Shown: piece after piece, positions 37,801 through 49,800 of the stretch
How the letters are laid out: each line of letters starts with the position of its first letter
Position numbering within the stretch: position 1 is the first letter of the stretch
Source of the DNA: Dastarcus helophoroides
Lineage: Eukaryota; Arthropoda; Insecta; Coleoptera; Bothrideridae
DNA: 64,000 nucleotides
Reading direction: 5' to 3'
NCBI GenBank assembly: GCA_028583605.1
Contig: CM053331.1
Location: forward strand, 14,120,857 to 14,184,856
Program-made: the position numbers and the translations under genes
Notes under the pieces: model-generated
Databases searched by the model: none
Told to the model about the DNA's origin: nothing
The model's input: only the letters and a program-made list of their open reading frames with translations

Positions 37801-40800
37801 ACTTAAACCTAAACCTAGGTCGGAAAATATAATTTGAAAATATGGATTAATTTAGTATCGTGTAAACGGCGTTGGCCCTAGATCTTTAACAGTGTAAAGC
37901 GAAATAATTATTATTTGGCATCTATAATAAAACGTGTCCTTCATAACATATCAATTGTTCTATTTCGTACTAATATTATTATATTCCAGTCCCTGTAAAT
38001 ATAGTTTAGCACTAACATTTCAAAAAAAGGAAAAAATAACGTCGCTTTTGCCTTAATAATATTTTCTCTTGAACAAAAGGTCCTCAACTACTCTCTAAAT
38101 ATTTTGGACAAAAAACCTTCACACTAACAAATTATAACAACCAAAAAAAGTTCCCCAATACAACCTGCCAATGTTATATCTTCTGCTCTTCCTCGATTTT
38201 AATTTATCCTTGCAATGTAGGATCGTCGCCCCATATTAACCACCAATTTAGCGCCCATTTAGCACCCGGCATCTAGGGCTATCGCACACTTCGTCTAAAA
38301 GCATATTATTTTTTTTTGAGGATCACTTTGATGTAAATATTATTTTATTTGTTACTGTTTGATAACATGGTAAATAAGGTAAGTGGAGTTTTTCGCATAG
38401 TTATTATGCCATGCTTGATACTTTAACATCAAGTTTAAGTGAATTGACTTTCTTTAATTATTTCGGATGTGTGATAATTCCATAATCAAAGTAATATTCA
38501 CAAAAATATAACATATTTTTACTTGAGATGCTTTGGATCCCTCGTTGTAACCAAGTTTTTCTCTTTTTAATACTTCCTATAACTCTTAAAGGCAGTTACT
38601 GTGGTGTCCTTACAGTTGTAGACATCGCATATAATGACTCATTATTTTAAATGAAAATTGTAATGTATGATACCGAACGTTACTTGAGCTTATTTGATTT
38701 CTCTACAAATGACGTCACCATCTATTTAAACATGGCAGCTCTTGTTTTCGCTCCAATTTAAATGGGTGAATTGTATTTTACATATTTTATAGTATAATGT
38801 GATTTTATATAAAGAAAATAAAAATCTATATGGACTATATGGACTAATAATGTGTAAAATAACTAACTTACTAACTAATATGGTATGAACATTAGGACAA
38901 TTTAAAAAGAGTCAAATACTCTACTCCGCTCATTTTATGTAACTCTAGGTATTATACTTTTGTTAAGAAATGTCAATTCCTTTAAGATGGCCCCTAACAG
39001 CGTTAACTAGTTTTTATCTGACACTTAATTATATTTTTTTTTGTTTTTATGATAAGAATGTGCATTATAGCTATTAACGCAACGGGATTATTATGCGATT
39101 TATAATAATCGGGGACGTTGCCAGGCGACAAGTCGTCTGTCCACGTCCGAGATTGCTGAAATGGCTAATAATCGAGTTGCATTCAAAGCTTTATCTTATC
39201 ATTCACAACGAAGACAAAAAAAGCAACAAACTTTTAAAATGAAATTTGTATCTAGCATAATTGTAACTAATTTATTTTCTAATTTACTATTTACTAATTT
39301 ATTATGTTCTACTAAGTTATTGTGCTATATTATTATGAGGTTAATAATTATCAATAAAGATTTAACTCAAAGGACACTTAATTTCCAATAATACGATAAA
39401 TTTTTAGTTGTGTGATAGGTAAAAAAATAAAGGAATTCAGGAAGAAGTACAAAGTTGTATGCTTTTCGCTTGAGAACTCCTGCACACATTTCTTTGAAAC
39501 TTTAGTGACCTATTATGTGGGTCCGAGTTCATCATAAATACGGAAGCATTATTTCAAAACCTCAGCGGGGATCAACTTTTATTTCATATGAAATGAAATA
39601 TGGTGCACTTTCTCTGCTTATTCAACGGCACCTACTAAAGCATAAATATGCTTATGAAAGATACGAGTAAACTATTGGCGTATATAAAGTTTTTAAATTT
39701 TGTAAAACTAAACACATTGTTTGTTTTCATGGATGATTGAGAATCTAACTTGATTCGAAGTTATCGCGAAACGATTGTTATTTATTTTGGACTCACGTAT
39801 CTAGCTGGTTGAAACGTCGGTCACGTATGGCGGAACCGATATTTCAGCAAGTAAATTCCATTCTGGCGTCTTTACAACTTTGACACTGACTAAAGGGTTG
39901 ATTAGAGAAAAATCTTTTTATTTGAAGAAAATACTTTGAATCAACGCTAAATATGAATATTGCATGTAAGCTTAGTTCAGGATGTTGCAGTTAATATAAT
40001 TAAAACTTATGGAAAAACTATATGTCCCATTTCGTCCGGTAATTAGGGTTATGTCGTGACATATATTTTTTTATTTGCACAGTAAAATTTTAAAGAACAC
40101 AAGTCTTAACCATTGGCATTAGCAACATAATTCAATTCTTAATATAAAAATTTGATCTCTCCCTTGTCACTTAAATAATCTGCTTGAAAATACCATTTCG
40201 GGATTTTACATTATATGCCTTAATGTTTACATATTTATGTGCTGCACCTGAAGAGGTAAAAACATTTAAACTTCATTAAATTAATGCTGTAGTGTTAATG
40301 CTCTGCTTTTCTGTCCAAAATTGTTTGAAATGTCTGAATATGAACAATGATTTAAGAAGGCAAAGGGAGAAAAACATCTGTTTAAAAAAAAAGCAAAAAT
40401 TATGGATTCATATCCGAACACCGTTTCAATAAGTTTTATTCATGTTTAATCACGTCTCTGTGTATCCCTGGCATTATTGGACTTACAACAGCAGAGAAAT
40501 ACTGTGGAAATAAAAATATCTAGGTATCATAGTTTAAATGACACATTTATCCATCAATTTGATTAATAGTCCAACATTTTTAATTCGAATAGGCAAAGGT
40601 CAAAGAGAAACATAGAACCAAATGTTTCCTTTTGAAATTGTTTCAATTATATTAAAGTTATTAGGCTATTCACTAAAATAATATTCACAAGAAAACATGC
40701 ACAATTTTCTTTGTTAAAATAAATAAATCTGACTTTGGTTTTTGGTTTACATTGATATCTAGTTCTTTTTACGATTTCTTAAGTTAGCATATAAAGCGGT

Positions 40801-43800
40801 ATCCGTCAAATATCACTCCTAATGTTTAAACGGGTAGGCTGAATATGTATTAAATTCGGTGTTGAGAAGCAAAGTTTTGATTTTATTAGATTTCATTCGG
40901 TTGGCATAGCACTGAGTTTGAATTTCACAAATGTTATGGCGACAAGGAAATATAAAGTACATATAAAGTTTCCTCAATGTGATCACTACGTGGAACATCA
41001 CCCATTCGGTCAATGATTAATTATGAAATAGATTTCATTAAGCCGTTGGCAAATAGAATACAACTAAGACTGCAGCTGATCAGAGCTGTTGTTGTTTACA
41101 ATTATTTGCAGAAACATGTTGCTCTGGAAAAGTTTACAGTAACCAACTGACTACTATACGACAACATCGCTTCCTCTGTTTAATATTGCATAAGGAAGTA
41201 ACATTTATAAAAAGTTCGTGAAATGTAAAATACGTGTTGATTGGAGCCAAGAACTTTTCAGACTTGCAACTGCTATTCCTGTATCATATTCATAATGCTA
41301 ACCAATTTGAAAAATGGAGCTTTACTTATTTACATTTTATCCTGGTTCCCTTTGGAACATTCATATTGATTTCAGATTTGTGAAGTTTTAAATTAAAATA
41401 ATGAAATCCTTCCAGATCCTGCATAACAATTGGCTTTTACAACCTACGTAGTTATACATTTTGTTTCATTTCACATAATGCGATATCTTATAAATGTAAA
41501 TGGTAAAGTGTGGAGCACTGATAAAATGCTTTGGTAAAACATGTCACAGTTTGGAGTTCGCTACTTCATTTAAGGACTTTAATTAAAAATATATTATCGG
41601 TAGGATAGAGAAATCCAAAAAAAACTGATATTTCTTCGTCATAGATTTAAAATTTAAATTCAATTCTTGAAATGAAGATTTCTTTAGGGGACCAGTTTTT
41701 GACACAGAAAAATCTTATGATTACACCTTACCATCACATGTTGCATTACCGACATGTTACAATATTAACAATATATGCAGTTCTAAGTAGGCGTAATTAA
41801 AAACGAGTGATTGGCACCGGAGATTGAACCCGGGATCTACCACGCGATAATTTGACGCCCTACCAATTACTCTATACTGTATGTTGACAATTTTAAATTC
41901 TTACTCGCCTTATATCATATACATATACTTAAGGTTAAAGTGATTGCTTGAAAATTTTAACGTATGTACACTATGCATTGTTTAAATTGTGTTTTAGTTA
42001 AATTATTATATCAATTGCTTAATTGTAGAACCGCATTGCAGTACAGCTGTGAGTATTAAATATTTTAATACTTTAATATGAAAAATTAATAAAAAAACAA
42101 ATTTGGATGTACGATTCACGTTGAATGTTGCGTAATTAAAAATTAAGTCATAACTATAACAGTAATCTGTTTCTGGTAGAGCAGTTAAATACCTGAGGAG
42201 TAATGCCAGATGGTTGTCGCAATAAAGTTCCAGTTATGAACCAAAAACTATTAGACATTCCTGAGTGATTGATTAAATATTCGCCTTCCCTCCATGGCAC
42301 AGGTTTCACCCATTCACAGGGAGAAAATCTTGCTAACGCAAAAAGGGTGAAAGCTGACATAAAAAATGCACCACTAAAAAATATCCAAATGTCTAAGCCT
42401 AAGGGATCCAAAAAGGTGAAAAACGCTGATGCCTTGTCAGTGGGAACCTAGGTAAATATTGGAAAATTATTTAAGTTGTACAATTATAAACAAACATGCA
42501 AATACAACTTTCTTTATGTTATTTCAGTGACGTAACATTTCATTGAATAAAATAATGTTAATATTACATGGTATACAGCTTTCCTCCAATATGGAAAAAT
42601 ACCAAAGACGAAGCAAAGTTGTCCGTATGGTTAAAAAACCGAGTTGAGCAGTTTAGATACGCAACTTTTTTACGAGTCTTAACCGTATGTTAATGAAACT
42701 GTGTTTAATTTCGAATTTTTGTGTGTTATTTTCATTTTTTAATTATTTTTTCATAATGATAATTATAGGTGTTGTGTATATGATGCTCAGTTTTTTTTAA
42801 AAATAAATTCCCTTATATATTTTTGTCACATGGTCTGGTAGGTTTGTGCAGATTTTTCGAAATGACATCAGAACATGACGCAAGTTATCGGAATTATACC
42901 CAACTTGGTTAAAATATTTTTTCTTCTTTCAGGGATACGAAACATTTCATTTTTTTAATAATTAATAATGACATCATCTATGTAGGATAATTTTAAAAAC
43001 TTTTAGCAAGTACAAAGGTAAAATTAAACACATCTTCCAAATTTAAGAAACATCGAATAATGTATCATATTCACATTTTAAGGTATTTGAAAACAAATTG
43101 TGCTCCCATCTATTATTATAAATTATACTGACTCTGCTGTAAAATTGTTCGTCGCTGTGCTAAACGTGGGGGTAAAATTCGATTATGGGATAACTTTGTC
43201 CATTCTATGTATTTATTATTGCTTTATAGGCATCCAATGATAACAAAAGCCAGAAAATTTCTGCACCTAATGCATTTGTGCTCTTTACTAATATAAACGC
43301 CAAATAAATGTGCCGTACTAAAGCGAATAAAGGTTTCCATATATAGATGGTAAGTTGGTTTAAGAACATATTGGATTTTCATTTCGGTGAGATTTCGCTT
43401 AATTGCTTCTGGCATACAGATTTAATACTAATAAATGGAAGCTATGGCCTTTCCATTGAAATTAAATGTCTTCTAAATTCACAAGTAAACCAAATTTATT
43501 GCTTATGACCAGACTATTGTTATGGAAATATTACCTTAAATTTACAGCGTATTATAATCCAAAAAGTTTTGTTAAGAATAAGAAATTAGTGAATAATATT
43601 CTTTGAGTCAGGTTTCTTCTTTGCCGGAAAATTGTACTGAAAACTAAATTAATAAAATTTGATTCGGACCGTTTTATTATTAGGAGGAGGTTATTTGTTC
43701 AAAGTTCAAAACTTTTTCCCAATATTAGTAGAGGTAATTACATAGCCTAAATGAATAGATCTTGTTACGGTTTAAATTTTCACGGAAATAGTTGCTTGTG

Positions 43801-46800
43801 GTTGCTGGCATATCATCTGTCAGTTTTTGCCTGGGGGAAATCGGCCATCTTGCCTCTTGTCGTTTACTTGGGTGTCATCCTTCGTAAGGTGTGGATGCAG
43901 ATCTTTCCAAGTGGATCCTGGGTCTCTTTCCCTTAAGGGATTTACTGTAACCCATCTTCGGACCGTCTGGGGCTATTGTCTTTCGTGGTGTTACTGAGTT
44001 AGAACCAAAGCCTCAGATGGTTCCGGTATTCCCGGAATAAACAGGGAGGTGCTCCCCAAGCACGCGGCAGAGCCAACCAACAATCAAGGTATGAGAATGT
44101 GCCCCTCAACCCTCAATATTTGGAGGGATAATTCTATTTTCTTAATCTTATAGGCTCTTTCTGTTGGGATCCTTGTAAACTGTTTTTTTTTGGGGTCCGT
44201 TTCATGTTAAGAACTGTTCGTTTTGTGATCCTCTTTGATGGATTCTTTTTGCTTGGATCCGTTTCTGATTTCCGACCTGTACTGTGACGCGAAGAGTCTC
44301 AAGGGAATAGCCATCGTCTGGTGGAAGACGCTTCCCCCCCAAGTGTGGTCCTCGAAGACTTCACCGATGTGAGGTCTTGTTCACCTACTGGGTGGCAACA
44401 CGAGACTAAGACGAACCTGAATAATCTTTTGGTGTGAATGTGATCTTCAAAAGGTCGAAGTTAAACCAGATATTGAACTTCTTTAGTTGAAAGAATTGAT
44501 GAAAATGTCAAAAACAAGAATCTTCTGCCTTTTAGTTATTGGCTGATGGACAAAACGTTAAAGAAATGGCTATGGATTATTAATTCAACTTTTAAAAACA
44601 GACCCTACAATAGTAATTTGAGCTGCATAAGAACACTATAACAAAATTCAGTCTTATGACTTGTGCACAAAAAGTGTATGCATATAAAGTTTTCCCATCT
44701 AGTGTGTTAATTTAACTTTTTGGAATATTCACGTATGTTTCTTACTTGATCAGTACTATACACAGAGAACTACATAAACATAAGTTTCAAATTAATGATT
44801 TGATTTTACAATCGTTTTTACGTTGGAAGACGACTCTTTCGATCCTACTGCTTTGGATTTCTTCGATTGGCCTTACTTGAAAAATTTCATCTTTAGAATA
44901 CCAGAAAATTCTAAATATAGAACGATAAAAAATAGTGGCTCATTTTTCCAAGGCATTTAAGGTATATTTATATACCTTAATTATATATTATTATATAGGT
45001 ATTATATATATTATATATTATTATATTACCTGAATATTTCATTATAATGAAATATTCAGGTTTTTTAATAAGTCAATAGCTTAATCCCTAATTATGCGAG
45101 TGCTACTCGCTCTTGGATAAATTATTTCTTAATGTTTATGCATATTGTTTTATCCAAATTTTCTGGTATGATAGCTTCGTGGAAGATATTAAGATCGAGA
45201 TTAGTAAAACTATAATAATTTTCAAGAATACATTATTTTTAAATAGACACCTTTTTGTACAGTCGATCACAACATTTATGCAACTGGTGATTGTGGTAAT
45301 TTTAAAACCATAAAATGTCTTAAATAAAAAGCATTACTAGTCACTAACACTTTATGAGATGGCTTTGGTTGCAATGTCTCAGTTGGCTATGGTTTATTAT
45401 GTATCGAGGGTTGATCTGCCATAATTAATGTCTTGCGAGTAATTAATAAACCTGTGGCAAATCCTAAAATAGATATACATCTGAATAAAATAATATAAAC
45501 GACAAACTGGATCTGCACCTGAAGGTTTTTTTTTATTTTCCTGAATTTTTTTGCGTCCTTCTGTCATGGCTGTACCGTTTTTAGAACAAAAGTAAAATTT
45601 CCTTTCAGCCTTTAATATTAAACAAGCCCAATATATAGTGTAAAGACAAATGTTTCTTTTTTCAAATCATACAGCAAAAATCAGCACGAACTATCCAGAC
45701 CATCAGGTATCCTGCCTCGTGCAATTTTTAAACAGTGTGAAAAAACTTAAGAGGAATGTTGATTCACAGGACAAGAGTAATTATATTTAATTTAATAAAG
45801 GTTTTAAAATATAGTGAAAATACGGTAAATTTTTTAGAAATCGTGAAAAACGGATTATCATACAACACAGAAATATATTTTAATGAGGTCGTTACCTAAA
45901 AGAAAATAATAACTTTTAAAGGAAATGTAGAGAAATGTGTATTTAAAATTGTTTTTGCAACTTAGGGTTAATTCTATAATATGGACTTAAACATTTAGTT
46001 GTGCAGAAAAGAATTTAATTTTTCTTATTTTTTGTTGTATTGAAAACAATTTGCCATTGAAGTTCTGTGATGTTTAAACAGCACAAATTAATTCGTGTAT
46101 GCTCTTTGGTACATACTTTATTAAAATTCTTTATTTTGCAGAAAATGCCTAACAGTACATCCGTAAAAATGGCAAAGTGAGATGAAATGGAGGAAATCGG
46201 AAAAGGCAACGCGTATGTAAAATGTAGATTAAATTTTAATATACAGGAAATTACAAAAAAATCCAAACGTATTACCATTCAATAACTCTGCGAAATCGAA
46301 ATATTCCGATTTATTTTCCTAGACGGATATGAGCCCGTCAGTATGGCAGAGGAATCTTATAGGTTTCAAGACTTTAAATAATGCGCGGTTAGCGGTGCAT
46401 TAAATGAAATACGATGCATTTAATATGCAGAACTCGCATCGGCTTACCTTAAAGAGAATGCTGATTCCCAAGTTCATGAAGGGCTTCGTAAAGTCTATTA
46501 CGCTTTCCCTGGCGTAGTTTATGGTCATCGATCCTACGGCGAGATCGGCTTTCTGTAATAATAAGAGCCCATATAATCCTTCCTGTCGCAAATAAAATTC
46601 AATTGCCATCTAGAGATAAAAAACGATTTTGATAATGTTCCAAAACTTTTGTCCTTTCAAAATGTTATTATGCACCAGTCGTTTTCCATGATTTTAATGT
46701 TACTATTGATTTAAAAAGCTATTTTTTCTAAAGTAGCGCAATTAGACTTAATGTTTTGCTACACATTTTACCAAGCATTCAATTGGAAACAAAAAAGGTA

Positions 46801-49800
46801 GAAACTGATGTGGCCCCCATAATTATATAAAAAGAGTTACTTAGTAAATTTTATATTATTGTCATCAAATGAAAAGTTTTGAACTATTTTTTTGAAATTG
46901 GTGCTTTTAATTTTAAATCCAAATTTTTGTTGATTTATTCTCAAAACTGCTAGTTTCTTCTCGAAATAGTTACTTTAAACACAAAAATGTCAGCTTAACG
47001 CCAAAATTTTGTTTTTAAATTATATATTTCAACTTTAGTATAGAATATCAAAATTTTCAGAATATTTTTTTTTACAAATACTGTTGCTAGTTTTGAAATT
47101 TGGTCATAAAATTTATTTAGAAATCTCAACTTTATTATACCAAAATAGGAAAGTTTCTATTTTAAGCTGGAAATATAGAATGCAATGAAAAATTTGTCTT
47201 CAGTTTTGACAATTAAAACATTAGTATCATTGATCATACAACATTGATCCCGAAATTACGATAAAATCACGGTCGATAGTGTTTTCTTTGAATATCTATT
47301 TTTGCCATAACATAAAAATCTTTAAAGGTTAATTTTAATCGCGAATTTTTCGTTTTTTTTGTATAACATTTGAAGGCACTGTTCGTTGAAAAATTTTGAT
47401 TATGTTCTCGAAGCTTCGAATTTTATCTCAGTTTGTCATTGAATTTAAATTTTTGGCTCTACAAATAAACATTTGCCTATCATCTTTCTTTAAAAATGTT
47501 AAATTTTTTTTTTTAATTTCGACTTGAAAAATTTGCAACTTCTCTGGAAAGAAAGTATTCGTGTCGAAATTTCGAGTCTAATAATTTGATTGAAAAACTT
47601 TGACTTTATACATTCAAAATATTAAAACATTTTATTTTTAGAATTCCATTTGTCAAGATTTAAGTTTTAACGTAAAAAAGGTTAACATAGTTGCAGAATT
47701 TCGAAATAACTTTATCGCACATCGCGATAGTTAATCGTGATGTGCTCTATTATCGGAAAATGCCAAGAAGCTATTTTGTCATAAAAATGACTATATCTCG
47801 GACACTTTTGCACTAAATTCTTTGTAATATAGCTTCTTGGATAGAGGAGAACTTTCCCTAGACCATGATACCCTTGCTACATTCTTAAACTGTGAATAAC
47901 TACAAAATTCCTAACTGAAAAACAACTGTCAGTCTGTGCGTACGTATGTTATCGCACTATAGGTCGCAATTGTTCTTAACCCATATTTGACATTCTTGTT
48001 TCTATGGATTCAAAATTTATCAAAATAGGACCCTATTAAATTAGCAAAATTGGTCAAATAATTTAAATTATATTATAGAAATACATAGTTTATTAGGGAA
48101 AACTTAATCTTAGGAATCTCAAATCTTTATAACTTATATTCATATTTTAGGTCAAGTTCATTTTAAGTACAGTGTAAAAGGATAAGACGTAATTAGCTTT
48201 CCTGTTTGAGAAAAATTAGTTTAGCGAAAAGTTTTTTCTTTTCATTTCATAGAAATTGTTTTGTGCATTTCGTTTAAGTAGACTGTATATGTCAATGATG
48301 GCAAAATTATGACAGGCAGGTCAAAGCTGACACGTTACATTTATTTCTTTTGGAACTAAATAATTCCATTAAATAATGTGCGATGGTAGCTGGAACTTAA
48401 AAACAACATATTTATATCCTTAATAAAAGAACCGAAGTGAAATACACTACAGTAATTGTAATTGTAATAGAAGTTGCACAAATTGCAAATTGTGTCTTTA
48501 AATCCTTAGAGTAAGTTCACTGAATAAGATACTTACTGTCGATCAAAACATTTTTATTTACAACTGGTCATTACGAGAAATTCAATATAATACTGACTAT
48601 CTTTTTTTAAATGCTTGTATCATGAGTTATATTTGATGTTAGAAATAGTTTAGAAAGTAAACTACATTGGCATGTTGAGCTTGAAGGCAAACATTCAGCT
48701 TTTTTTTTTTATATCAAACCAATTTCCGTCGTATGCACCTTTAGTTTTACCAGCATTTGAGGTTATTTTGACTAGTTTTGCCTTTATACACTTGCATGCA
48801 TATGTATAGTATGTAAAGGGTGAGTCATTAGTGTGTCCGTGTGTAGCACGTAAACGAAGAGTTGGAAAAAAGACATTAATTGATACACAAGCGCATTTTA
48901 TTTTCTTATATTCAAAGTAATATTATTATTTTTGGTTGAGTATTAGATCCGTAATAGAACAGAGGCAGGTTTTTTGAATTTATTTGCATGCTTTGCTGCC
49001 AAGATAATTCAACCTTTATGGAAAAAATTAGAATGCAGAGGTTTCAATGTTTAGCTCCAAGGAAATGTGAACTTACCAGTAATATTTTAATTTTTACACA
49101 GATAGCAGGGTCTTGCAATACTTTTCACATGAAACTTGACGTTGCATTAAGCAGGGTGGACCATAAGTAATGTTACACAGAGCAGGAGTGCATTTTTCGT
49201 GTAAAATATTGTGGTTTAGTTTAATTTACCTTATACCAAAAATTGATATTAGATATAGGGCCTCAAAGTTGAAACAAAAGAAAAATTCGATTCGATTTAT
49301 TCGCATAACTATTAAATAAATTCTTATCCTACAGTGCTTGTAGTAGAAAAAAATGCTTTGCGTTTTTCAATAGGTCAGCACTTTATTTAATAGGTGACTC
49401 TATTACATATATGAAAATTAATGATTATAAACTTTTTTTAGCAACACCTTTTTATTTGAAGTAAGTAAAAGTTACAACTCTTATCAATTATGGAGTACTT
49501 TTATGTAAATTAAGATACCTATGTACTTGGAAACCTACTTTGGGAAAGTTTTTGTATTCTTCATATTTTTCTAAAGTTGATAGTTTTCGAGTGGAGAAAT
49601 AGAGTGGAGTTAGGCTGACAGCACGTTCATTGGGGAAACCTTAAATTTCATGCGATGGAAAAAGTATCCTGTGGAGCAGAATAGTTCAGGACATGACTTT
49701 ACATCATAAATTAGCATAGTCTTTTCTAAAAAGTTTTTTGCAAAACCCCACTCTTCTTTCTTTTGGAGCTAAGATCTTCAAAAATTGACATTTCCAACCC

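Noticed and set aside
43750..44480. Ribosomal RNA insertion as an explanation of the GC-richer island
   Set aside because: No stretch resembling conserved rRNA core sequence was recognised.
46553..46609. Possible longer version of the late-S1 exon, starting at ATG 46609
   Set aside because: An AG also precedes 46609, but the internal TTATTACAG acceptor gives the exact family joint QLMDK-KADLAV. The longer form would insert about 19 unrelated residues in the ligand-binding domain.
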